DNA from: Chitinophagaceae bacterium
GTDB taxonomy: Bacteria; Bacteroidota; Bacteroidia; Chitinophagales; Chitinophagaceae
Reading direction: 5' to 3'
Length of the DNA stretch: 9,410 nucleotides
NCBI GenBank assembly: GCA_025455205.1
Contig: JALOMZ010000036.1
Coordinates: 1 to 9,410 of the forward strand
The translations under genes were made by a program, and so were the position numbers. The notes below the pieces were generated by a model. That model made no database searches. It had not been told where the DNA came from and saw only the letters and a list, made by a program, of their open reading frames with translations. Each line of letters opens with the position of its first letter. The stretch's first letter is position 1. Shown piece by piece: positions 1-6,694 of this stretch.

Positions 1-1097
1 ACACTGTACATGCTCAGTGGCCTGTAGGGCACATCCCCTGTGCCGTTGCGATCAAGGTCATATCCCTCATACTTATCCCAGTAGTTGGCCGCAAAAACAT
101 TCAGCACCACGGTTCCATTGGTGCCCACATCAAATGTGTTGCCAATAAAATTATTGCGCACCACCGTATTGTCCATACAACTGGCCTGTATCTGCATGGC
201 CCAGCCGTTATCGGAAAAGGCATTGCGTTCCAACACAATCCGGCTGGTGCCTTCCATCCAGATGCCCGAGGTGTTGCGGCTGAACCTGTTGCCGGAGATA
301 TGGCTGTCTGAAATATCTTTCAGCAGCAAGCCGTAGGCTGCATCGCCCCAATTCTGCTCAAAGCTGTTGTTCATCATGGTCACATGCTTCGTGTACATCA
401 CGGCTACCCCGGCGCCGTTACGGCGGAAGACATTGGTAAAATAACTGTCGTTGTTGGAAAACATGAAATGCAGGCCATAGCGGATATTGTCATGCGACAC
501 GTTGCGCCAGATGAGTGAGTTGGTTACAAACTCGAAATAAATGCCGTCGCGGTGGCCTGAAATATTATTGTGGATGATCTGCAGGCTGTCGCTTTTCCAG
601 CAGTGGATGCCGTTGCCAATTTCCTGCTCGGCCTTGCCAAAGGCCACCAGGGTGTTGTTCCGGACCACACAATGTTTCCCGTACTGGATATAAACGCCGA
701 AGAAATTGTCGTACAGCAGGTTGTTTTCCACCACCACCCCATTGCTGTTCTGCACTTTTATGCCGCCGGGGTCGTCCAGCGTGGCATAGCCGGAGTGCTG
801 CACGCGGAATCCGCGGATATGCACCCCGTGGGCCTGCACGGTTATCACTTCAAATTTTCTGTCGCCATCCAGCACCGGCAGATTTTCACCCAGCAGGTAA
901 ATGCGCTTGGTGATCAGGATATTGCCTTCCTTGTAAAAACCGCTTTTCACCCATACCGTATCGCCTGCCTGGCTGGCCGCCAGGGCACTTTTGATGGTGG
1001 CAAAAGGTTGCCCTTTGCCTACCACCAGCCGGGCCGCGGTGCCGCTGAGGCACAACAGGAGTACGACAGCCAATAACATATATCCTTTTACCCTCAT
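1..1097 (-). CDS. nosD: NosD, periplasmic copper-site maturation protein of nitrous oxide reductase (3' end cut by window edge)
   Basis: My reading of the minus strand from the ATG at 1097 stays open for 365 codons and leaves the window unfinished, so the C-terminus is missing. The protein starts with a Sec signal peptide (hydrophobic residues about 7-18, likely cleavage after the Ala-Ala near 22). It then has many repeats rich in Asn, Gly and aliphatic residues (for example VVVENNLLYDN, LQIIHNNISGHRDGIYFEF), typical of a right-handed parallel beta-helix. Residues 338-361 (NYWDKYEGYDLDRNGTGDVPYRP) match the NosD signature. Known family role: NosD works outside the inner membrane with the NosFY ABC transporter to mature the Cu-S CuZ centre of NosZ. 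The start overlaps the upstream stop as ATGA, and an AAAGGA sequence at 1106-1101 lies just before it, so translational coupling is likely. nosF and nosY are expected beyond the edge. Confidence 0.93.
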   Translation of the reverse strand, partial: MRVKGYMLLAVVLLLCLSGTAARLVVGKGQPFATIKSALAASQAGDTVWVKSGFYKEGNILITKRIYLLGENLPVLDGDRKFEVITVQAHGVHIRGFRVQHSGYATLDDPGGIKVQNSNGVVVENNLLYDNFFGVYIQYGKHCVVRNNTLVAFGKAEQEIGNGIHCWKSDSLQIIHNNISGHRDGIYFEFVTNSLIWRNVSHDNIRYGLHFMFSNNDSYFTNVFRRNGAGVAVMYTKHVTMMNNSFEQNWGDAAYGLLLKDISDSHISGNRFSRNTSGIWMEGTSRIVLERNAFSDNGWAMQIQASCMDNTVVRNNFIGNTFDVGTNGTVVLNVFAANYWDKYEGYDLDRNGTGDVPYRPLSMYS

Positions 1098-2116
1098 GGT
1101 TCCTTTACCAGTTCATTCCAGTTTACCACCGTGCCTTCCTTTTCTGCAGCAAGCGCCTGGGCTTCGGTTCCATCGGCGCAGGCCGCCAGGTTGCCCCGCA
1201 TGGGACTGTTGAACTTTTCCGCTTTCACAAACACGGCGTGGTCGGTGGCAATGAGTGCATGGTCACCGCCGTAGGTGGCCACCCAGGTGCTTTTGGCTGC
1301 GGGTTCCGGATGCTCGCCCATGTAGCTGATGAGGCAGGAAAGATCATCAAACTTATACACCCTTCCCTTAACCGTCATCATCTCTGCGGCAAAGCGTGGA
1401 TCAGCAATAGACATGCGGCAATGGTCGCATTTGTCGCTGTTGTAGGCAATCGGCTCGGGTCCCTTCGGACCGCATCCACTGAGGACCACGATAAGGAGCG
1501 CAGACACTGCTGCCGGAACGGTACGCTTCTTGCTGAAACGTTTAAAGAATCCGCCTTCCTTCAATACCGCCGCCAGCAGCAACGCACCGGCCAGCAGAAA
1601 CAGCCAACCGCCTGTATCAGGTATGGAATAAGCTCCGAAGTTGAGCAGCTGCTTGAATCCGATGAGCGGAGGCTGGTAAGCCATGCCCGGCACCTTGATG
1701 GCAGCATTGGGATCAAGCTCGTGCCCATAGTTGTACTCCCAGCGCCAGAAATCGACCATGGCCACCACGCCAAACACCACAAAGGTGAAAAAGACGGTAT
1801 TGAGCCATTTGCGCTTGCCCAGCAATGCCACACTGGCAAACAGCAATGCGAAGAAAGAAATGATATAAGGAAGCACCGTGAATTCAATGAAATTCTCCGC
1901 ATGCAGGGTTTGCATGCCAATATAGTGGTTCAGTCCGTTGATGATTTCCACATCACCGCCCAGTTTATGCGGAAAGATCTGCAGGGCCAGTCCTTCCGGG
2001 TATTGGGGCGCATCCAATTCAATCCGCCAGAGCGGAACAAATAGGGAAACAACCAGGGCTGCGGCGCCAATACCGGCCAGGAGGCGGCTCAGCGCTGAAA
2101 TCGTATTCGTTTTCAT
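1094..2116 (-). CDS. nosL: NosL copper chaperone fused to an N-terminal polytopic membrane domain (possibly NosB-like)
   Basis: This 340-residue protein has two parts. Residues 1-195 carry about four membrane segments (roughly 8-30, 79-99, 104-122, 170-187) with a large loop at 31-78 and a WRWEYNYGHELDP loop after segment three. Residues 196-214 look like an internal lipoprotein signal: a basic stretch (KRFSKKR), a hydrophobic core and the lipobox LSGC with Cys215. The remainder is a NosL domain with a copper-type motif C230-x-x-C233-x-M235 and the conserved SPM near 304-306. Family knowledge: NosL is a copper-binding lipoprotein that supplies NosZ and NosDFY, normally a separate protein of under 200 residues. 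Clade II nos clusters often have a membrane-protein gene (nosB) after nosZ, so the N-terminal half may be its equivalent; that is inferred from position and topology. Predicted topology puts the NosL domain in the periplasm. A GTG at residue 204 could serve as an internal start, but I see no convincing ribosome site. Confidence 0.85.
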   Translation of the reverse strand: MKTNTISALSRLLAGIGAAALVVSLFVPLWRIELDAPQYPEGLALQIFPHKLGGDVEIINGLNHYIGMQTLHAENFIEFTVLPYIISFFALLFASVALLGKRKWLNTVFFTFVVFGVVAMVDFWRWEYNYGHELDPNAAIKVPGMAYQPPLIGFKQLLNFGAYSIPDTGGWLFLLAGALLLAAVLKEGGFFKRFSKKRTVPAAVSALLIVVLSGCGPKGPEPIAYNSDKCDHCRMSIADPRFAAEMMTVKGRVYKFDDLSCLISYMGEHPEPAAKSTWVATYGGDHALIATDHAVFVKAEKFNSPMRGNLAACADGTEAQALAAEKEGTVVNWNELVKEP

Positions 2117-2136
2117 GATAATCTGTCTTTTGAATG

Positions 2137-2179
2137 AGAAAGGGAACAGGTATTCTTCATGAGCACCTGTTCCCTTTTT
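2137..2179 (-). terminator. Strong hairpin between nosZ and the nosL fusion (attenuator, partial terminator or mRNA-stabilising element)
   Basis: AAAGGGAACAGGT at 2139-2151 pairs perfectly with ACCTGTTCCCTTT at 2165-2177, a 13-base-pair stem with a 13-base loop. 2137-2138 can extend it with one A-T and one G-T pair against 2178-2179. It sits 20 bases after the nosZ stop and about 20 bases before the next start. Read in the nos direction (minus strand) it lacks a long U tract after the stem (CTCATTC follows), so full termination is doubtful. Read on the plus strand it ends in five T residues, but no plus-strand gene leads into it. It would allow nosZ message to exceed that of the maturation genes. 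Confidence 0.6.
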
Positions 2180-2199
2180 GTCAGCCCGATCCGAAAGGG

Positions 2200-4218
2200 T
2201 TATTTCTTTTCAGATCCTGCCGCAGGTGCAGCGGCATCGGCTTTGGGCTGGTTGGTGCCCACGCTGAAGCTCAGCGGCACATTGCTGCCAGCCGGCGATA
2301 CCCTCACGTAGCCCTGCATTTCCTGGTGCAGCGCACTGCAGAAATCGGTGCAATACATCGGGAATATGCCCACGCGCTCAGGTACCCATTTCAGCGTGGA
2401 GGTCTCGCCCGGCATGATCAGCAATTCTGCATTGCTGGCGCCTTTGATGGCAAATCCGTGCGGCACATCCCAGTCCTGCTCCAGGTTGGTAACGTGGAAA
2501 TAGACTTCATCGCCCAGGCGGATGCCTTCAATATTATCGGGCGCAAAGTGCGAGCGTATGGAGGTCATATACACATGTACCTTGTTTCCTTCGCGTACCA
2601 CTTTGGATTCGCCTTCACCCTTGGCCACATAGGGATGTTTGTTCTCGTCGATCTTGTAGATCTTCAGCTGCCCGTTGTTCTTGATGATGTCGGCCGGGGC
2701 TGCCTGCGCATAGTGCGGCTCTCCAATGGTGGGGAAGTCGAGGATCATCTGCATCTTCTCGCCACTGATATCATACAGCTGTGCACTCTGTGCCAGTTCC
2801 GGACCCGTGGGCAGGTAACGGTCCTTGGTGATCTTATTGTAGGCAATCAGGTATTTGGCATTGGGCTTGCGGGTGTTGCCGCCGGGAATGCAGAGGTGGC
2901 CTACGGAATAGTAGGTGGGCACGCGGTCTACCACCTTCAGGTCCTTGATATTCCATTTCACCACTTCGCTGGATACGAAGAACGAGGTGTACGCATTACC
3001 TCTGCCGTCAAATTCGGTATGCAGGGGGCCCAGGCCGGGCTTCTGCACTTCGCCATGCAGGGCAGACTCATACTTGATCACGGGTATGCCTTCATATTCG
3101 CCGTCAAAAGATTTGGCGGCAATGGCCTGCTGAATCTTGTCGAAGCTGAACACCGGAATGAGGGCGGCCAGTTTACCGCTGCCAACGATATATTCACCGG
3201 TGGGATCAACGTCACAACCGTGCGGTGATTTTGGACAGGGAATGAAATAACAGATATCCTTCAGCTCGGCCACATCCAGCACAGTTACTTCCGTTCTGAT
3301 CTCAGAGGTGGCAGTATGTGTAGCTTCATCATACTTGTTATGCGCGTATTTCACTTTCACCTTCTTGCCTTTGCCGGCTTTCAGGTATTCTTCGGCCTTC
3401 TTCCAGTTTACTGCCAGAATGAAGTCCTTGTCCTTCTGTGAAGCATTCACTTCCAACAGGGTGTTGGCCTGTTCGGTATTGTAGCAGCTGAAGAAGAACC
3501 ATCCGTGAGATTTGGCTTTGCCGGCGCGGGCCAGGTCGAAGTTCACACCCGGAGTTTTCAGCTGGAAGGCAATATCCATGGCGCCCGTTTCCTTGTTCAC
3601 GCTCACAAAGCTGATATGGCCCTTGAAATTCTGCTTGTAGGTATTAATGGGCACATCACCGTTCACATCATCCGGCGGCACGCTGAAGCGGGTACCGGCA
3701 ACAATGTATTCGCTGTTTTCCGTTCCGAAGGGAGAACTGTGGTTACCACCGCTGTTGGGCAGTTCAATGATCTCGGCGGTGCGGAAGGTCTTGAGGTCTA
3801 TCCGCGCCAGGCGGGGGGTATTGTTGGCATTGCCAAACACCCATTTGCCATCGATTTCACCGTTGGTCTGCGACATCTCGGTATGGTGCAGATCGTCCCA
3901 GGGAACAAAGCCATGCGAGGTGTTCAGCATGGGCTTGGTTTCCTCACTGTATCCATATCCCTTTTCGGGATCCACGGAGAAAACGGGGATCACGCGGAGC
4001 AGGCGACCGCTGGGCAGGCCGTACACGCTCATCTGGCCGCTGAAGCCACCGGAAACGAAATTGTAGAATTCATCGTGCTTACCGGGCGGCACATAGGCTT
4101 TGGTGGCATCGCCGGTGGCGGCAGAACCGGCATTCTTGGGCTTACAGGCCGGGAAAAGGAAGCCGGCAGCTGCAATAGTAAGCATGAGCAGTGACAGGCT
4201 CAGTCTTGGCTGTTTCAT
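2200..4218 (-). CDS. nosZ: Nitrous oxide reductase, clade II (atypical) NosZ
   Basis: NosZ reduces N2O to N2 in the periplasm, the last step of denitrification. The 672-residue protein begins with a Sec-type signal rather than a twin-arginine one. A possible lipobox (FPAC, Cys25) suggests a membrane-anchored lipoprotein. The seven histidines expected to hold the CuZ cluster are visible: H111 and H112 (DDLHHTEMSQTNG), H160 (GGNHSSPFG), H333 (SPHGCDVDP), H400 (GLGPLHTEFDGRGNAY), H441 (VGHLC) and H502 (GEPHYAQ). The C-terminal cupredoxin domain (about 540-640) carries the CuA ligands H587, C623, C627, H631 and M634 in CTDFCSALHQEM; Asp625 replaces the Trp of clade I enzymes, as is usual in clade II. 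An Ala-rich tail (about 655-672) ends the protein. It lies 29 bases after the cytochrome gene, in the same operon. Its leader is AT-rich with no clear Shine-Dalgarno sequence, as is common in Bacteroidota. Confidence 0.97.
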   Translation of the reverse strand: MKQPRLSLSLLMLTIAAAGFLFPACKPKNAGSAATGDATKAYVPPGKHDEFYNFVSGGFSGQMSVYGLPSGRLLRVIPVFSVDPEKGYGYSEETKPMLNTSHGFVPWDDLHHTEMSQTNGEIDGKWVFGNANNTPRLARIDLKTFRTAEIIELPNSGGNHSSPFGTENSEYIVAGTRFSVPPDDVNGDVPINTYKQNFKGHISFVSVNKETGAMDIAFQLKTPGVNFDLARAGKAKSHGWFFFSCYNTEQANTLLEVNASQKDKDFILAVNWKKAEEYLKAGKGKKVKVKYAHNKYDEATHTATSEIRTEVTVLDVAELKDICYFIPCPKSPHGCDVDPTGEYIVGSGKLAALIPVFSFDKIQQAIAAKSFDGEYEGIPVIKYESALHGEVQKPGLGPLHTEFDGRGNAYTSFFVSSEVVKWNIKDLKVVDRVPTYYSVGHLCIPGGNTRKPNAKYLIAYNKITKDRYLPTGPELAQSAQLYDISGEKMQMILDFPTIGEPHYAQAAPADIIKNNGQLKIYKIDENKHPYVAKGEGESKVVREGNKVHVYMTSIRSHFAPDNIEGIRLGDEVYFHVTNLEQDWDVPHGFAIKGASNAELLIMPGETSTLKWVPERVGIFPMYCTDFCSALHQEMQGYVRVSPAGSNVPLSFSVGTNQPKADAAAPAAGSEKK

Positions 4219-4247
4219 GTGGTTATTTTAAGGGGTAATCAGATTGG

Positions 4248-4739
4248 TTATTTGGCACCGTCGTTTTTACGCATGAATTCGAGCACCTGGCGGGCATCAT
4301 CATCCGTAAGGTTCTGGTTGGGCATACGCACCAGGCAGAGCTCCAGCTGGGCCTGCACTTCCGGATCCTTGTCGATCATAGGATCGGGGTTGGTGATGAA
4401 GTTCATGATCCAGTAAGGCGCCTTGCGCTGGGTAATACCCTTCCATCCAGGACCCACAAGCTTCTCATCGGTGGTCTTATGGCAGGAAAAACACTTGGTA
4501 CCGGATATAGCCTCTCCCTTTGCCGCCATGGCCGCATCCAGGGCACCTACCGTCACATTACTTTCATTGAATTTTCCTTCGCCGCGCTTGGGATCATAAG
4601 AACTGGCATCGGCCACCATGCTCTTGGCAGGTTCTGCGGCCGAGCCTCCGTCGGTTTCAGGTTTCTGTTCTCCGCCGCCGCAGGCCGCCAGCAATGCCAG
4701 GGCAGCCAGGAATACTGAGGTGAGGTAAGCTCTTTTCAT
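4248..4739 (-). CDS. Monoheme c-type cytochrome lipoprotein, probable electron donor to NosZ
   Basis: This 163-residue protein starts with a clear lipoprotein signal (MKRAYLTSVF, then a leucine/alanine core and LAAC with Cys20), followed by a flexible Gly/Glu/Pro linker to about residue 40. A single heme-binding motif, C83-F-S-C86-H87, is present, and M139 in VRMPNQNLTDDDARQVLEFM is the likely sixth heme ligand. That arrangement and the ending helix fit class I cytochrome c. As the first gene of the nos operon it very likely passes electrons from the quinol/cytochrome bc pool to the CuA site of NosZ. This role is inferred from position; such cytochromes commonly accompany clade II nosZ. An in-frame ATG at 4835 would add 32 residues without a signal-like character, so the start at 4739 was chosen. 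Confidence 0.9.
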   Translation of the reverse strand: MKRAYLTSVFLAALALLAACGGGEQKPETDGGSAAEPAKSMVADASSYDPKRGEGKFNESNVTVGALDAAMAAKGEAISGTKCFSCHKTTDEKLVGPGWKGITQRKAPYWIMNFITNPDPMIDKDPEVQAQLELCLVRMPNQNLTDDDARQVLEFMRKNDGAK

Positions 4740-4768
4740 GTTGGGTTGACTTTTGTTTGATTTAGCAG

Positions 4769-4776
4769 CAAAACTA
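4769..4776 (-). promoter_or_regulatory. Probable -7 promoter element of the nos operon
   Basis: The minus strand reads TAGTTTTG here, a full match to the Bacteroidota -7 consensus TAnnTTTG. It would place the transcription start near 4765, about 26 bases before the cytochrome ATG. No TTG or TTTG element is found at the usual distance upstream. That is what one expects if an activator bound at 4798-4815 takes over that role. The element is short, so the call rests on position and on its pairing with the palindrome. Confidence 0.55.
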
Positions 4777-4797
4777 TTTTGGTTGCATACCATACCT

Positions 4798-4815
4798 TTA
4801 TGACTGCAATCATAA
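4798..4815. promoter_or_regulatory. Palindromic Crp/Fnr-type operator in the divergent nos/regulator control region
   Basis: TTATGACTGCAATCATAA is an 18-base inverted repeat: TTATGA, six bases, TCATAA. Only the pair at 4804/4809 is mismatched. The TGA-N6-TCA core is shared by CRP sites (TGTGA-N6-TCACA) and FNR sites (TTGA-N6-TCAA). Its centre (4806.5) is about 40 bases upstream of the start site predicted from the nos -7 element, the position from which class II Crp/Fnr activators act. A Crp/Fnr-family gene lies next door in the divergent direction. Binding by that regulator is inferred. Confidence 0.65.
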
Positions 4816-4887
4816 GGAAGTCTTCCAGCCTGCATATTTATTCCTGATAACCTGATTTATGTCATGTTTTGCTGGATTCACGTTCCC

Positions 4888-4904
4888 TGTTTTTGCCAAA
4901 AACA
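4888..4904. repeat. Perfect 17-base palindrome just upstream of the regulator start codon
   Basis: TGTTTTTG at 4888-4895 is the exact reverse complement of CAAAAACA at 4897-4904, with one base between. It ends nine bases before the ATG of the Crp/Fnr gene. It could be an autoregulatory operator, or a weak RNA hairpin in the leader that limits ribosome access. It differs in sequence from the 4798-4815 site, so a different protein may bind it. There is no direct evidence of function. Confidence 0.4.
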
Positions 4905-4913
4905 CGAGCGCCC

Positions 4914-5546
4914 ATGTTTTTTCTGCACGGCCCCGATGCACAACAAAAAGGCAGCGTCAGCATTGACCTGCTGTTGGCCTATGGTGCAGCTTACAAAAAG
5001 CTGAAGAAGCAGGAAGTCATTTTCCGCGAAGGGCAGCCGGCCAGTTTTTTCTATGTTATTGAAGCCGGCAGGGTAAAAATGTACAACATCAATGATGAGG
5101 GACGCGAATTCATCCAGGGCATCTTTACCGCAGGCAACAGCTTTGGTGAGCCGCCCGTGATCAGCGGCGGCCAATACCCGGCCAATGCCATGGCACTGGA
5201 AGACACCGTGCTGCTGCGGATGACCCGGGAGAAGATCATCCTGCTGCTGCGGGAGAATCCCGATGTACACCTGGCCTTCACCACCATGCTCGCCAACCGC
5301 CTGCTGGCAAAGGCCCAGAACATGCGCGACCTCACCAGTTACGGGCCCGAACACCGCATCACCAGCCTGCTGAAACAGTACAAGAAACACTGCGGTTGCC
5401 CGGACAACGAAGTGATGCGGGTGGAGCTCACCCGCCAGGAAATAGCCGACATGACCGGCCTGCGGGTGGAAACCGTGATCCGCACCATGAAGGCCATGGA
5501 AGAAAAAGGACTGCTGCACATTGAGCACCGCAAAGTGTTGATATGA
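4914..5546 (+). CDS. Crp/Fnr-family transcriptional regulator, likely controlling the divergent nos operon
   Basis: The 210-residue length is typical of Crp/Fnr proteins. Residues about 18-125 form the cyclic-nucleotide-binding-like beta-barrel (VIFREGQPASFFYVIEAGRV, then NSFGEPPVISGGQYPANAMA), followed by the dimer helix. A C-terminal winged helix-turn-helix follows, with the recognition region LTRQEIADMTGLRVETVIR. Glu186 and Arg190 match the base-contacting Glu and Arg of CRP and FNR, fitting a TGA-type half-site. The barrel lacks the phosphate-binding Arg of CRP (YPANA where CRP has PRAAT), so cAMP binding is unlikely. The only cysteines are C160 and C162 (HCGCP), so it is not an FNR-type Fe-S sensor; a haem/NO sensor like DNR remains possible. 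The ATG at 4914 was preferred to a TTG at 4869, which would add 15 residues before the usual N-terminus. The stop overlaps the next start as ATGA. The role in nos control is inferred from position and the operator. Confidence 0.9.
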   Translation: MFFLHGPDAQQKGSVSIDLLLAYGAAYKKLKKQEVIFREGQPASFFYVIEAGRVKMYNINDEGREFIQGIFTAGNSFGEPPVISGGQYPANAMALEDTVLLRMTREKIILLLRENPDVHLAFTTMLANRLLAKAQNMRDLTSYGPEHRITSLLKQYKKHCGCPDNEVMRVELTRQEIADMTGLRVETVIRTMKAMEEKGLLHIEHRKVLI

Positions 5547-6694
5547 GCCGGCAACCAGCCCCCGCGCTGGCCATTCTTCCCTATCTTACGGGCAAAACGA
5601 TGCGCCCTATGCAACCCCTGTGGGTGGACCCCGATATTGCTGTGGCCAGCACCCTGCAAAAAGATTTCTATCTGGACGACCATTATTATCATGCAGCCCG
5701 CGAAAAGATCTTTGCGCAAAGCTGGCAGTGGCTTGTATGCGGCAATCCCGTGGCATCGGGCGGACAGTGCCACCCGGTGACCCTGCTGGAAGGACTCCTT
5801 GATGAACCGCTGCTGCTCACCAACCAGGATGGGCAGGTGCACTGCATCAGCAATGTTTGCACCCACCGCGGCGCCCTGCTGGTGAAAACGCCCTGCCAGG
5901 GTGCGCACATTCGCTGTCCGTACCACGGGCGGCTCTTTGACCTCAACGGGCAGTTCCGTTCCATGCCTGAGTTTAAGGAAGTGCGCAACTTCCCCACCAG
6001 CCAGGACCATCTCAAAAGCCTGCCCCTGCGGCATTTCGCCGGCAGCCTGTTCACCAACCTCTCGGGCCGCTCCGGTTTCGATGAATATTTCGGCCCTATG
6101 CTGGAGCGACTCAGCTGGCTTCCCATGGACAGCTTCCAATTCCGGCCCGATCTGTCGAGGGATTACCGGGTGAAGGCCCACTGGGCCCTGTATTGCGAGA
6201 ACTACCTCGAAGGATTCCATATCCCATTTGTCCATCCGGCCCTCAACGCAGCCCTGGATTTTGGCAGCTACCGAACCGAATTGTACGAGCGCAGCTCCCT
6301 GCAACTGGGTATTGCCAAAGAGCAGGAAGACTGCTTCGACCTGCCGGAGTCATCCCCGGACTATGGGCAGAAGATTGCTGCCTACTACTATTTCGTTTTC
6401 CCGAATCTCATGTTCAATTTCTATCCCTGGGGGCTATCGCTCAATGTAGTACAGCCGGCAGGGCTTTCTGAAACCAGGGTACGGTTCTTCACTTTTGTGT
6501 GGCAGGAAAACAAACGGCAGCAGGGCGCCGGCGCTGATGTTGACGCCACGGAAATGGAGGATGAAGAAGTGGTGGAGAGTGTGCAAACGGGCATCCGCTC
6601 GCGTTTCTACCGCCAGGGCCGCTACTCGGTAAAACATGAAACCGGCACCCATCATTTTCACCGGCTCATTGCCCAGTTCATGAACGCTTCATGA
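5543..6694 (+). CDS. Rieske non-heme iron oxygenase, alpha (catalytic) subunit; substrate unknown
   Basis: This 383-residue protein has the two domains of ring-hydroxylating and carnitine/choline-type oxygenases. The Rieske [2Fe-2S] domain (about 60-170) carries C106-T-H108 and C125-P-Y-H128. The catalytic domain has the iron ligands H226 and H231 in NYLEGFHIPFVHP, and probably D340 in MEDEEVVESVQ. Glu223 stands where aromatic dioxygenases usually have the bridging Asp, a feature reported for carnitine monooxygenase CntA; this leans towards a quaternary amine or related substrate, but weakly. Such enzymes use O2 and electrons from a separate reductase; neither a reductase nor a beta subunit is in the window. 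The ATG overlaps the regulator stop (ATGA) and the stop overlaps the permease start in the same way, so the three are probably co-transcribed. In-frame ATGs at 5600 and 5609 are alternative starts, but the overlap favours 5543. Homology to uncharacterised Rieske proteins is certain; the reaction is not. Confidence 0.88.
   Translation: MSRQPAPALAILPYLTGKTMRPMQPLWVDPDIAVASTLQKDFYLDDHYYHAAREKIFAQSWQWLVCGNPVASGGQCHPVTLLEGLLDEPLLLTNQDGQVHCISNVCTHRGALLVKTPCQGAHIRCPYHGRLFDLNGQFRSMPEFKEVRNFPTSQDHLKSLPLRHFAGSLFTNLSGRSGFDEYFGPMLERLSWLPMDSFQFRPDLSRDYRVKAHWALYCENYLEGFHIPFVHPALNAALDFGSYRTELYERSSLQLGIAKEQEDCFDLPESSPDYGQKIAAYYYFVFPNLMFNFYPWGLSLNVVQPAGLSETRVRFFTFVWQENKRQQGAGADVDATEMEDEEVVESVQTGIRSRFYRQGRYSVKHETGTHHFHRLIAQFMNAS

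Noticed and set aside
1238..2044. Plus-strand open frame (268 codons) opposite the NosL fusion
   Set aside because: Shadow of the nosL coding strand. Low-complexity His/Arg/Gln composition and no domain or promoter.
2134..3228. Long plus-strand open frame (364 codons) opposite nosZ
   Set aside because: It lies wholly within the well-supported NosZ and adjacent gap on the other strand, shows no recognisable domain, and is rich in His, Gly and Val as expected from the complement of a GC-rich gene.
4740..4835. Upstream ATG at 4835 extending the cytochrome by 32 residues
   Set aside because: The extension has no signal-peptide character, would bury the lipoprotein signal, and covers the promoter and operator.
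4843..4856. Direct repeat CCTGAT at 4843-4848 and 4851-4856 in the divergent region
   Set aside because: Six-base repeat of low information with no link to a known site.
4869..4913. TTG start extending the Crp/Fnr regulator by 15 residues
   Set aside because: A rarer start codon and residues beyond the usual family N-terminus. The ATG at 4914 gives a typical 210-residue protein.
5339..6304. Minus-strand open frame (321 codons) opposite the regulator and Rieske genes
   Set aside because: Spans the junction of two confident plus-strand genes and has no recognisable motif.
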